Shown: positions 47,042 through 58,585 of the stretch, piece after piece
Numbering within the stretch: the first letter of the stretch is position 1
Layout of the letters: each line of letters starts with the position of its first letter
Assembly (NCBI GenBank): GCA_036898135.1
Contig: CM072511.1
Coordinates: 38,099,330 to 38,163,329 of the forward strand
Direction: 5' to 3'
Origin: Oncomelania hupensis
Taxonomy: Eukaryota; Mollusca; Gastropoda; Littorinimorpha; Pomatiopsidae
Length of the DNA stretch: 64,000 nt
The notes under the pieces: generated by a model
Databases searched by the model: none
Seen by the model: the letters and a program-made list of their open reading frames with translations, nothing else
What the model was told of the DNA's origin: nothing
Translations under genes and position numbers: made by a program

Positions 47042-47450
47042 ATTGATTCTTGCTTTAGGTCCAGCGGACTCCTCCGAGCCAAATCAGGACCGGACAACCC
47101 CCAATCCGCATAAAAGATCTGCCGAAACAACCCTAGTGGGAAAATTGAATGCCCTCCATGATCCACCGGCCAGTCACTTTACAATAAAGACATCCCACGC
47201 AGGGGACGGCTGAGGCTTTACCCCAACTAATCGAACCCCCGGTGACAAAAACAAAATAGAATACAAACATCATTATAAATCATCAACAAAACACATACAT
47301 ATAAAATGCCTATAGTGCTAAATAATACAATCATAGGAAGCCCTAGTGACCACCCGGCAGAAAGCGTCCAACACTCCCAAGCTGATCCAACAGACCTCAT
47401 ACACGAACAAGGAGTCTTGTCCCGGAAGAGTTTTCAAGAAAAAAGGTAGG
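47042..47450 (+). repeat. dispersed repeat B, copy 3
   Basis: Matches copies 1 and 2 from CTTTAGGTCCAGCGGACTCC to AGTTTTCAAGAAAAAAGGTA. It is preceded by (TTGA)n at 47030-47048. Confidence 0.85.
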
Positions 47451-47989
47451 GCGCAGTTGAGGTATCTAAGCAAACATTTAGTTTCATGTTGGAAACAGGT
47501 ACACAGATTTACATGATAGATAACAAGAGAAACATTCAAAATTAGGAAAGGTGCAAATGCTGTTAATGTTGCAAAATGTATGACCGCACTAATTTAAAGA
47601 AAATGAGAAGTTAATAAAGCCGTTTCCGGTTATAGCCATTGGTAGTTGATTGCTTCAATGCTGTGAGTGTTAAATCTGAAAGAAGCATCATACAGCAAAG
47701 ATTGAGGGTAGAAATTTTGGATTTTGTGTAAAAATGCATGCTTAGGCTTGCTGGGTTAGCAAACATCGACATTTGCTGTGAAATTACATTCATTATGTTT
47801 GATCCACGTTCTGGAAGGATACTTTTGGTTCAAAATATGCAGCCTGCTGCTATGTGATAGATCTGTGGTGCATTAGGCCTAAATTTTCTTTCATAAACGC
47901 CAATTTAGTTCAACCTTAAATTTAGCCAAAGTAGTTGCATCTTAAATGTTAATGTTTTTTTGGTTATCAAGTATTACCACATTACTTAC
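47451..47989. other. no recognisable gene
   Basis: Nothing recognised. Confidence 0.4.
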
Positions 47990-48176
47990 GTCCTATCCTA
48001 TCCTATGCTATCATATCCCTTAACTCGGAAGATCGTTTAACCAGCGTACTCCATCTTTTTCTGTCCTCAGCAACCCTGATGGCTTCGCTCAGTGTCAAGC
48101 CAGTCCATTCTCGAATGTTGTCCTCCCACCTCTTTTTCGGTCTCCCTTTTCTTCTACCTCCTTGCAATGTGCCTTA
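47990..48176 (-). pseudogene. LINE family A fragment 9, 3' end
   Basis: The minus strand reads the KRWEDNIREWTGLTLSEA segment and ends in a degenerate GGATA-type tail (48012-47993). It lacks the usual bases for RSSVVPQRP, a small deletion compared with other copies. Confidence 0.8.
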
Positions 48177-48569
48177 CGTCAGTTGATCGTAATATTTGTC
48201 ATTTGTTTACTATTTCAAAGAAATTTAGCGGGTGCGCGTTTATGACTCGTGAGATGATGCTACATTTTATTATGAGTATATAGACAGCACACCACTCTGC
48301 TCACATCCCGATAATGGCGCCCATGATTAAAACTATTCTTCAACTTTCGCTCAAAGATATTAGTGCAATAATAATCGTATGAAATTACATCCTTTAAAAA
48401 GCAATTCAATGTTGATCACGTGTTAGCCGTTTTTGAGATATTGAGCAAAACGTGTTAAGCAACAAAATGACTCAAGCGATCTTGACCTTTGCAGCACAGC
48501 ACGAGAGGCAGGCCATTAACCTAGGTAATGTTCCTATGAAGTTTGGTAAAAATTCATTCAATGGTTCTT
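48177..48569. other. no recognisable gene
   Basis: Nothing recognised. Confidence 0.4.
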
Positions 48570-50023
48570 GAAATTGTGACGGTGGGTCTATTGTTGCTGG
48601 GCTCTGCACAATGGAATGCTATTACCCATTCGTCTTTCGTCTGCGGAGATCGGCTAGTTTAATCACCCTATGCCTAATCTTAATGCATTTATATGTTTAG
48701 TCCGGTCTGTGTACGGATAGGGTTATAGAGATAGGGAGAAAATGGTAAAAGATTCACTGTCACACTAGCTCTTGCACGGCTATGAAACATAGGTAGTCCA
48801 GCCACTTGTTAACAGTAAATATCACACAGTTATTTCCTCTACTCTATACATAGTTCTCTAAACACTATACTAACTTAAATGTCCAAATTCACTTCGAGTA
48901 GTTCGCTCCTTAATGAGTCTATGCTGCTACTGTTCTTGATATTTGCTACTGTCTCACCATTGGGCTATTTGTTCTGGTTGGTCTACTGTTCGTTTTCAGG
49001 AGAGTGAACTACCGCACAGTCCTTCTAGATCAGTGTGTGTGCAATTCTTCTTGTGCACTTAGCTGATTCGTTGAGGTGTGGTGATGGTGTCTCCTCCTTG
49101 GTGGTTGACTATTGGGCTATCGGAGCTCAGTGCTCGATGCTTCACTGCAGGCCGAATGTCAGGGTTGACTCTCCTGGTCTGTCTCCTGCATCGGACCAAC
49201 AGGCCTGCTCGTCTGCAAAACATAAGACGAGTTTCTGCAACGCTTTGTTTACTAAGGGTGTGCAGAGCGTCTCACTGATGGCAGAAACAGCCCTCAGTGA
49301 TAGCGTCCACTTATACAAACAAGAGACGATCAACTTCTATGTCCGTGGTCCACTGGAATCTCCAACATAATTCCTATACATATACATACATCATGGCTAA
49401 ACTAAACACATGAAGAAGTAATTAATTAAATACACATTCTCCGGTACAGCCACTGGTCTGCAATACTCCACATAGGAGAAACAACAGTTGGACAGTTTCG
49501 GAAAACCGGTCGCGGGTCAGCCACATGGTCAAGCAATGTTTGACTAACATTCCCAATGATAAAACATGGCAAGACTTCACAAGCATAATACAACAATAAT
49601 ATCAATAAATCGCGATGAAACAAAAGATTGATCATTTACCTTTCCGACAATGTCAGGCAATGGCTATACTGTGATGAATTGATTTCACCCGTCACCTGCT
49701 TAGTCTTCTTGATAGAGATCTTTCCACGTGTCCGTCTCGGGTGAGGTTTTAACAAAGACTGACTTCCTTAACCCTGTGGTCGCTAAAGCCTGCGAAATCG
49801 TGAGATACCTCTAGCGCCCTCTCGCGGGGGTGGGGGATATGGGTCAGCCGGATGAGGTCACTGCCTGCTTGAGCGAGAATCTAGCCTACACATGCTTAGC
49901 ACAAAACTTAACTTCTGTCGTCTGCTAGGCAGCGACTTTAAGTTACAAAGGCTAAAGCAGGATGAAATATTTGAGGCGTGAAGCCTTACTGCAGGTATCA
50001 AACTAGTCTATCGTGACAGAAAT
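48570..50023 (-). mobile_element. solo LTR of 1444 bp with 5-bp target-site duplication
   Basis: The element is 48575-50018. On the minus strand it starts TGTCACGATAGACTAG (at 50018) and ends ACCCACCGTCACA (at 48575). GAAAT flanks it on both sides (48570-48574 and 50019-50023). Its 3' third matches the element at 42005-43489 in opposite orientation, including the CATTCCATTGTGCAGAGCCC block. The position of AATAAA in that relative reads AATAAC here, so the polyadenylation signal may be lost. Short frames inside have no retroviral domain. The retrotransposon superfamily is unassigned. Confidence 0.85.
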
Positions 50024-50429
50024 ATGGCTTCTAACGAACGAATCGACCGACTTTTGACTCTTTCTGATCCCCTCCGCCTCCCGGCCCCCTCCCCCGCCCC
50101 CTCCTCCCTCTCTCCCCTAATCGACCAAGTCTGGAAATACAAAAAGTACCGATTATTACCACGTTTTCTTCTGTTGACTTATTGACTTGACTTGTTGACG
50201 GGAATCTTTCTTTCTCCCTCTTTCTTCGAGTAAGACTTTCCTCACCTGGGAGCTAATCTCTGATTGAGAGAAAGTTGGAGATTATCTTGTCCCATTATCT
50301 CCCACACTGGATATAGATCATGCCTTTCAGCAATTAAATTGGTGTCGTGCTGCGTTGCTTCTTTAACTTTGTACGTCACCACCACCTTATACCCCCTTTT
50401 CCCTTTCCCTCCCCCTCCCTTACAAATCA

Positions 50430-50430
50430 C

Positions 50431-50476
<46 letters not shown>
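50430..50476. repeat. CT microsatellite
   Basis: (CT)n of about 23 units. Confidence 0.95.
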
Positions 50477-50479
<3 letters not shown>

Positions 50480-51009
50480 GCGGGATGTAGCTTCATTCAG
50501 TACCAAACAGGCACAACAAGTCCTACCAAACGTTAAATAGATTAAAGGCGACGTTTGCTATACTGACTGGCTGCTGACAAAGATCATAATAATGTTGTTG
50601 TTGGCAAGCCTACAGCAATCTGTATTAGAATAACAAACGTCATAATATGCCGCACATTACCGCACAGAAAATGAGTAAATCTATTTCTGCAGCTTAATCC
50701 CGATATCGAATTTTCTATGAAATCAGCTAGAGATTTGAGAAAATCGGCTAAAATTTAAATGAACCTAGCCGAGAAAACAAAACAAAACAACACGATCTGC
50801 AAATCACTATAAATTGTTTAGCCTACACACGGAATGGATGATAAGATTAAACGAAATTCAAGAGTTACCTTTAGTTCACCCGATAAAGCAAACTCTAAGG
50901 CCCGCGTGTCTGAAGTCATTGTCTTAAAAAATCTGAAAATCTGGGTTTGATAGACTATTTTCACTTCTGAGCCTTAACTATAACTAAGTGATAATGAGAT
51001 CGTATTAAG
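50477..51009. other. no recognisable gene
   Basis: Nothing recognised. Confidence 0.4.
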
Positions 51010-52224
51010 AAGGAGAAGCCTTTGTCAGTAAACACAGCAAAGTGCACCAGACAGACGTTCGACCTGGACAAACTGCAAGACCTTAAGGAGAAAGAATATT
51101 CCAAGCCACAATTGGAGAGAAATTTGCCACACTGCACATTTTGGGAGCTGGTGAAGTAGCTGTTAAAACCAAGACCACCACCTTCAACTCAGCTGTGACA
51201 GATGCCGAAACTGAGATCTTTGGCAAGCACCGCCCAAAGAAGGAACCGTGGATAACACCTGAACTTTTGGACCTGTGTGACAAACGAAGAGAGATGACAA
51301 AGAAAAAACAAACTCACAGAAACCTGATGCCTACCGAAAAATCAACAATGACATCAGAAAAGGCATGCGCACAGCAAAGGAGAAGTGGATAGAAGATCAA
51401 TGCCAGGAAATAGAGAACAGTCTAAACAAGAACAACAGCAAGAAGGGTTACCAGACTGCGAAACGGCGGACAAGTGTTAAACAGCCCAAGATCTCAACAA
51501 TCCGAAGCAAGTCTGGCATATATGCTTTACAGAGGAACAAGAATTCAATTCAATTCAATTCAATTCAAGATTTATTCGCCAAGTGACATACATGCATTTA
51601 CAGTATACATGACACAAAGAATGCTTTAGATCAGCGGCACGCATGCACAAGATGCATAAAAAAACAAATAAAGCATAGATCTAGTGCGACCTATGTAACC
51701 ACCGGTATAGACTAGACAGCAGACCCACGCCTGACTAGAACACTCATGTAGCACATAGAAATATAGATATCAACAGACACAACCGAATTACAGGTAACAA
51801 AACAGGTGCATGATTTTAACGTACATCATCAGACACAGCAAATATACAGAAGACCAAAATAGATTCACACGCAAAAGCATCCTCTCGCAAAGTCTTGAAT
51901 AGATGGACAGAGTACTGCTCTGACCTTTACAACCAAACACCAAACGGAGACCCATCAGTTCTAGCATGTCTCCAGAACAAAGAAGACGTCCTCCCAAGTC
52001 TGCGAGAAGAAGATGAGGCAGCAGTGCAGTCGCTGAAGAAGGGGAAGTCAGCGGGAGTAGACAACATACCAATGGCTTCAAGCAGGAGGAGAAGAAATTA
52101 TTGACGCCATCGCCATTATCTGTAACAAGATCTGGCAGAATGAGAAGTGGCCTACACTATGGACCCAGTCACTTGTCATCACTCTTTCCAAAAAGGGTAA
52201 CCTGCAGGAGTGTGAAAATTACCG
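51010..52224 (+). pseudogene. LINE linker and polymerase N-terminus, interrupted by another LINE end
   Basis: The first part (51010-51540) reads in shifting frames KCTRQTFDLDKL, AVTDAETEIFGKHRPKKEPW, ITPELLDLCDKRREM and KEKWIEDQCQEIENSLNKNN, the linker between endonuclease and reverse transcriptase of RTE-like LINEs. It is broken at 51541 by an inserted piece. From about 51885 it continues RWTEYCSDLYNQTPNGDPSV, AAVQSLKKGKSAGVDNIP, IWQNEKWPTLWTQSLV and KKGNLQECENYR, the first polymerase blocks. It then ends in a (CAT)n tract at 52225. The remaining polymerase is absent. Confidence 0.75.
51541..51870 (-). mobile_element. inserted LINE 3' end with ATTCA-type tail
   Basis: The segment begins (plus strand) with TTCAATTCAATTCAATTCAA then GATTTATTCGCC. 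Read on the minus strand this is a 3' end AATAAATCTTGAATTGAA with a tandem pentamer tail, typical of several CR1/L2-like families. It splits the linker of the surrounding LINE, so it inserted later. Confidence 0.65.
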
Positions 52225-52380
<156 letters not shown>

Positions 52381-52570
52381 CTAGAAGAAGACCGCCATAA
52401 TTATAATAATCGAAAAGAATAATAATAATACTGCTGGATGTCCTAAGTCAGACTAAAATCGTGACGATCTGCAACAAACATACGTACATGGGTCGCATGT
52501 TACACACTTTTATATACCAAACAAATTCTTCTTCACTCAAACTTGTGGTGTGAAAGCAGGGATCGCTACT

Positions 52571-52571
<1 letters not shown>

Positions 52572-52613
<42 letters not shown>

Positions 52614-52641
52614 GTGTGTGTGCGTGTGTGTGTGTGTGTGT
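52572..52641. repeat. TG microsatellite
   Basis: (TG)n with CG interruptions. Confidence 0.95.
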
Positions 52642-53539
52642 GTTCTGCTTTATTTACATGTATAACACATACTTTAAATTGGCAAAATATGACACTTCCT
52701 ATCTCAGGTAAAAGGCTAGTAACAGCAAATGGTGTATAGTTTATAAGTAGCCAACAAACTACAGTAAAAGTAACCTCACATAAAACATTCAGCTATTTTC
52801 CCACTTTTCTCCAAAATGAAAGCAACAACTCTAACGAAACAACAATAAAAGAAGGCTAACTGAGCATTTCATGAATCAAACCATTGTCTTCACCCAACAT
52901 CTTGATTCATAAGGAGAGAAAAAGGCACAACATTACAGCTTAAAAAGATGCAATTGTAGTGGTATACATTTGTAACTAATTACACAAAGAGCAAAAACAA
53001 ACTTACGTGTACTTACCCTACTGCAAACGCCTCGATTCTTTCGCTTGCTTCTATCTTTCTAGATGCTGACATTCAAGTCTTCGTGCACGCTTTTATCCAC
53101 GCCATTGCGACGACTTTTCTTGTTTGGTGATTAGGAAATGGCAAGAGTTTGCCTTTGATCGAATTGGGAAACCTTGCATCTCCGTTGCAAGTACCCCACT
53201 GGCAATGTATGACCATTTTGCCTCGCCTTTAATAGTAATAACTTCCTACAAAATCCAATAAAAATGAGCCTCGTGGTCACTGTTGTTTATGTTGTCTGCT
53301 AGTGCGTGTGAGGTACAATAGGCAGGCGTTAAAAGATGGCTCCGCTGCAGCCGACAGGGAATTTTGCGATTGGTTGAAAATGCCGCATTCGGTACGCTCT
53401 ACTGTTTTAAGCCCACGCTTGGGCGTTTTCAAAAGTTTTTCATCTGATGAGCGCAAAGAACGAGTTGTAGTGTAGGTAGTGAGTACCTCAGACGGAAGTG
53501 ACTGGTCGAAGTGACGGAAGTGACTGGTCGAAGTGACGG
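52642..53539. other. no recognisable gene; short direct repeat
   Basis: A 20-bp unit (GGAAGTGACTGGTCGAAGTG) is repeated in tandem at about 53495-53535. Otherwise nothing was recognised. Confidence 0.4.
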
Positions 53540-54030
53540 AAAGCTAGGACAGAAATTTTGTATTCAATGCGGAACTTGACCTGGAGTCAGTGGAGCTGCA
53601 TTAAGAGAGGCGTGACAGGATCACGCTTCCGTTTTTGAAGCACAAGCCGAGCAGCATAGTTCTGTACACGCTGCAGTCGGCTAACTTCATCAATTGGGAG
53701 ACCAGCTAGAACTGAATTACAATAATCAAGTATGGATGTCACAAAAGCGCTGACCAACTGTATGCATGCATCCCTCGAAAGAAACTGCCTCAAGGACGCA
53801 ATACGCCGAAGCTCAAGAAAGGACAAACGGCAGATGGTACTGATGTGGTCAAGCATGGACAAAGAACTATCTAGCTTGACACCCAACTAACGAACAATAT
53901 TACTAAATGGGATGGTGCTGCCGCCGATGTTTTCAGAATCGCTGCCGACCAGCCTATAAGACGGAAAGATTCGCCTACAGGTATAACCTCGGTCTTGTCA
54001 GAGTTAAGCATCATCCTGTTGCTAATCATT
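53540..54030 (-). pseudogene. L2/CR1-like LINE polymerase fragment
   Basis: The minus strand reads LGVKLDSSLSMLDHISTICR, FLELRRIASLRQFLSRDACI, LVSAFVTSILDYCNSVLAGL, then LQRVQNYAARLVL and TPLLMQLH. These blocks follow the YADD box in L2/CR1-type polymerases. The next codon, normally Trp of LHWLP, is TGA (about 53587). The frame then continues LQVKFRIEYKISVLAFRH down to 53540. Upstream (54030-53890) the sequence is recognisable but frameshifted. No endonuclease or active site remains. Confidence 0.8.
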
Positions 54031-54344
54031 AACACTGTGGATTACCGGTATCTCTGTAAATTACACAGAACATGTGTTAATTTCATTTATCTCATGATAA
54101 TGGTAATTCTAGGTTTTGGCGCTAATAGGCCGTCATAACACTCTCAACCTACAATCATACGCCAAAACGAAGTGAGTGAGCGAATCCACAATAGATTTTG
54201 TTGTTGTTTTAATATCTGAAAAATACGTTTATCGTAAGCTTCTTCAGAAAAAAAAAAAAAAAGATTAAATGAAAAATATGGTGGACAATATAGACATGAA
54301 TATAAATCAACACAGACTTCATGTAGACCTATACTTTGACGGTA
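54031..54344. other. no recognisable gene
   Basis: Nothing recognised. Confidence 0.4.
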
Positions 54345-54935
54345 TAGCCGGGACGCAAACTTGTTTTTTCCAACCTAGTTCCAGTCATTCGCCGTAAAAG
54401 GCAATCACCGAAGTCGAACGAAGCTCTCCGATGTGTTGCGAAATGATGCTTGCATGACTACGACTAGTTAAACATTAAAAATGATCGCTGTTGCTTCTAA
54501 TTCTCTTCGATTTACACAGATTAACATTTCGCAACGGTATACTTTTTAAGATGAGCATAATTATTATCGACCATATTTAATGTTGCGTTCCTTGATTTGC
54601 ATTTTGTTAGTTCTTAGCAGTAGGCTAATAATTGCATTCCACATTTCCTGCCTAGAACCAAGTAGACACTGTTATACAGTATACATAGGCTTAATCTACA
54701 TTATATATTATAAGTCAGTCTCCGCGCAGTGAAGAAGCTCACTAGCTGAATATAATTATTAGACCTGTATTGTTTGTTTTATACGTAAATAAATGTATAA
54801 ACTATATATATATTCTAATTAATAATATTTAGGCATATACTTTATAATATTCGAATAGGACGAGTAGGCTAAGCGAAATCTTTTTTTTTCCCTTAACTCG
54901 AGATCAGAGTTACATTAATAGTTATTCATTGCTTA

Positions 54936-54990
54936 CATGATCCAGCGGATTGCAAAGAGCCGAATCAGGACAACAAAATCAAGACCACAA
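54936..54990 (+). repeat. partial repeat B
   Basis: GATCCAGCGGATTGCAAAGA and GCCGAATCAGGAC resemble the first 60 bases of repeat B. It is followed by (TAG)n. Confidence 0.5.
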
Positions 54991-54996
54991 CTTCGC

Positions 54997-55061
<65 letters not shown>

Positions 55062-55062
55062 A

Positions 55063-55120
<58 letters not shown>
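54997..55120. repeat. TAG microsatellite
   Basis: (TAG)n of about 41 units with one AAT change. Confidence 0.95.
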
Positions 55121-55121
<1 letters not shown>

Positions 55122-56339
55122 AACTCTTTAATTTGTTTTGTTTTGTTTTGTTTGTTTGTTTGTTTGTTTGTTTTCTTTCTTTTAAAAAAAAAAGAATAGT
55201 GTGCTGCTGTGCGTGCTCAATGGTGTAAATATGGTCAGTGACGTTTTGTTTGTTTTTGCTGAAGTTGGGTGTAACCCGAAATATTCAGATGGTGTTACTG
55301 GTTATTTTTTTCTTATCGATTTACCAAAGTTTTCAGTTGATTTATGGAAATTTCCGCCTGCCACGCAACATTTTTTTAATACGTAGTACTACTTCTCATT
55401 AAAATACATATCGTTGAAATACAAATAACAAATTTACTGTATCAGTTAAAAAGAATAATATTGCTATAATATAGTTAAATAAATAATTGCTTTTGGTGCT
55501 TGCAATAAAAATGTCACAGTTTTTTTTAGACCATTATAAACTTGCTTTGCCTTGTTGTGCTGAAGGGACATCAACGTATCCATAGCGCTTAGAACTTTTG
55601 TCATGGTTTTATTGTTGATATAGATGTGAAATATCGTTGTATGTGTGCATTATGTGTCATGTATTATTTTTACTCTTTATTACTAAGTGTGTCAGTATAT
55701 TAATCATCATAAATTAATAATAATACTAACTGCTTCAAAATGCGAATCTCGACTTTACTTACAGCTTGAAGCTGTGCAGATCGAAACAGAATTAGATTTA
55801 GAAGCAACAGCGGCTATTTTTATGCACGGATGTTTTACCACAGGCTCTGAAGTCTTTTCTTTCGTCTTTGTAAACTCGGCGGCCTCCTACATACGTACGT
55901 AGTATATCTAGTATGTAATCGAGGCCTACGAAAGACGAGACTTCCCCACAGCCTGTGGTTTCACGTAGTCCTGCAAGCATTCGTTCGTAAAACATCGGAT
56001 AGCTTCGCTCGACTCGGAGAGCTTCGTTCGACTTCGGGAATTGCCTTTTTCGGCGAATGACTGGAACTAGGTTGGAAAAAACAAGTTCGCGCAGCCGGGA
56101 CAAATAATACAATTACTCTAACGGTCGACGTTTGAGCAGGATGGAGGAACAAAAGAAGCATACGAGGACCTGCGTAACTATCCCAGGGTTTTATTATTCT
56201 GGTTCAGAAATGTGAGTAGGCCTACGATGGTATAGAATGTTATGTATGTTAGTATGAAACAACTGCTTCTTTCATTTGATATTGGATTTATCAGTCTACA
56301 CACATTAGACATATACATGTGAACGAAATTTGTCACGAT

Positions 56340-56600
56340 TCGATTTTAGTCTCTGGCTTCTTATGCCGAAGTAGCGGGTTCGATTTCCGCAGAGGGGCGA
56401 TCTTAAGTGACTTAGGTACTTTGGAACTTTGGAACTTTGTCCTTTTATTAGCAAAATCACATATAATTACGAAAGTACGAAGCTATTCAGATCGCCGATG
56501 GGTTTCTCCTGGTACTCCGGTTTTTTACCTCATTTCAAAAATGGGCAAAACGTTAATTTCCCGTTTCGGGGATGGTCAAACTACTGAGCTTTGACAGGCA
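56340..56600 (+). mobile_element. SINE related to the copy at 4651
   Basis: A B-box-like GCGGGTTCGATTTCCGC lies at about 56374. A V-domain-like block around GGTTTCTCCTGGTACTCCGG is at about 56500. Order and spacing match the SINE at 4651-4871, but this copy is more diverged, and a TTTGGAAC duplication is present at 56416-56440. Confidence 0.6.
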
Positions 56601-56639
56601 GCGGCTGTCAAAACATCGTCAAAAGCTTTTATTCCTAAC

Positions 56640-56740
56640 TTTCTTTCTAATCTTTTTTTTTTTTTGAGGGGGAGGGGGGTGAGGAAGGGGCGGGGTTTGT
56701 GTGGGTGAGGAGGGTGCACGTTCACCCAGTGCACCCTCCC
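56640..56740. repeat. G-rich low-complexity stretch
   Basis: A T-run followed by GGGGGAGGGGGG-type sequence. Confidence 0.6.
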
Positions 56741-56955
56741 TCGCTTTCATCCCCCCTCGTTCGACCGTGTACTAGCTTGGATGCTGTCAATATAAAACTT
56801 TCAAAAATAACATTTAGATTTTTTTCCTTTTCCCGACTTCTCTGCCTTTACACATCTTGTTTTATGGAAGATCATCAGTGACTTCTTGTTTGTCAAAGCT
56901 AGAAAGCATTTCTTATGACAAAACATTATTTAATATTAACATGGACCTCAGTGTC

Positions 56956-56958
<3 letters not shown>

Positions 56959-57041
<83 letters not shown>
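56959..57041. repeat. CT microsatellite
   Basis: (CT)n of about 40 units. Confidence 0.95.
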
Positions 57042-57046
<5 letters not shown>

Positions 57047-57329
57047 TAATTGATCTAAAGGAGCTCAAGGGCCTATCATATATGTATAATAATATGAAAT
57101 GAAGCAAACATCACCCAAAAGTCTGGATGACATTAGCTATTGTATCGTTCAGTTCACAATCTCGCGGACGCAATAGCGCTTGTCTCTGGCACCGTTCATT
57201 CCAGCCACTGTCACCTCATGCGGAAGCCCCGCCCTCTCGCGTGCAGCACGCGTCATTCAAATAATGCTCGTGAAACACGTGGAGAGACATATAGCTCTCC
57301 CTTTCAGCTTTTTACCCCTACAACCCTCT

Positions 57330-57360
57330 TTTAACGGTTCAGGTCTAAAGATTGCAAGCG

Positions 57361-57419
<59 letters not shown>

Positions 57420-57443
57420 CACGCGCTCTCCGGAACCGTTAAA
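57330..57443. repeat. GA microsatellite framed by an 11-bp inverted repeat
   Basis: TTTAACGGTTC (57330-57340) and GAACCGTTAAA (57433-57443) are perfect inverse copies around (AG)n at 57365-57418. Confidence 0.85.
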
Positions 57444-58585
57444 GCGCGTAAGCCCCGCCTCCTGGTGTCAACTCCCACCTCGCCAGTTTATTGTGTGTGT
57501 TTTGTGTGGCCTCTCAATCTGATACTGGACACTTGACTGGCTGTAGCCATGATTCCAGAGAGTACTAGATTGTCGAAGAGCCAGAGTAAGAGGAGGAAAC
57601 CTGTCTTGAAATCACGATGGAACACTGCCCATCACTAATCAGGAGGTGGTTTGTTGACCGCTGGTGATACTATATCTGACGACGCGGTCTGAGAACCCGT
57701 AAGGATTTGGGAAGTGTTCTCCCACGTTTGACTGTTGGCCCTGACTTTTTGGTCTTTTAAAAACTCGAAACATTCCGCAACTACGTTGACAGCGTGTTTC
57801 CATTTTCGGAGGTTTGAACGTTTCCACTTTTTTTTTTAAATTTCTACAAACCGCTATTGTTCGCAGGGATCCCTTTCCAAGGAAGATTTTGAGTTGTGAT
57901 GCCATTCATCATTGTAGAGTTATAGCTACGGTGATCTTGTGGCAAACATTTACTTTGTACAGCGAGGAAATAATCTTCCCGGGAAGAGATTGTGAATTAA
58001 AGGAAACGTTTAATGTGTGCGTGTATGCGTCTTTTTAAACAAAATATATTTTGCATGGGGTTTTGAGAAAACTCACATTGCTGCGTATACCAACAGAGAA
58101 AAAAACCTTAAAGTATGCTATAATTTCGACAATTGATCAGTAAATTTTGAACTACAAATAAAACGGGTGTGCAGCAGACTATGACTTTCGAAGAAAAAAT
58201 AAAATCGCGTACGGTTGAGAAAAGATAAAGTGTATCCATTATACAAATCGTGTACAAAGGGACAAAATTCGTGGCTAGAAAATAATTTCGTGCTTTCTTC
58301 ATAGATCATGAAATTTGTGCTTTGTGTCCTCAAAGAAAAAAGTGTGTAAAAAAATGTTCTGCAATAAACCGTAAACGTCTGTTTAATCACTGACCGAACA
58401 TTTCTTCACTTGTGTCTTTAAATAAACACTATTGACTATCTAAGGGTAGTGCGCGTGCCAGACTTTGCCGCCTACTAACTATTTGTGTAAGAAAGCGACG
58501 GGTGTCCTTAAAAAATACAGCTAGCCCGGTACCCAATAAAAGGCGCCTTAGGCTCCAGAGCGACAGTTCTGGACAGTCGCCGTTG
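57444..58585 (+). promoter_or_regulatory. upstream region of the eh1-motif gene
   Basis: No upstream exon was recognised. A GC-box-like CCCCGCCTCC lies at about 57453. In the reading frame of the downstream exon the last stop is TGA 58433-58435, and the first ATG is at 58586. The 5' untranslated region and promoter are probably within this stretch, but no start site can be named. Confidence 0.35.

Larger units (their letters stand above)
54345..56102. repeat. inverted repeat pair around 1.5 kb
   Basis: The left arm 54345-54470 (CAACCTAGTTCCAGTCATTC, GAAGTCGAACGAAGCTCTCC, ATGCTTGCATGACTACG) matches the reverse complement of 55962-56100 with roughly 85% identity by eye. This is either one element with long inverted ends or two opposite copies of a short repeat. 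The interior holds a (TAG)n tract and AT-rich sequence with no recognised gene. Confidence 0.7.

Noticed and set aside
49035..49370. 111-codon frame within the solo LTR
   Set aside because: No similarity to gag, pol or env domains. It lies inside an LTR read on the opposite strand.
58502..58585. Upstream start of the eh1-motif protein at 58502
   Set aside because: The codon there is GTG, not ATG. The first ATG in frame is 58586.
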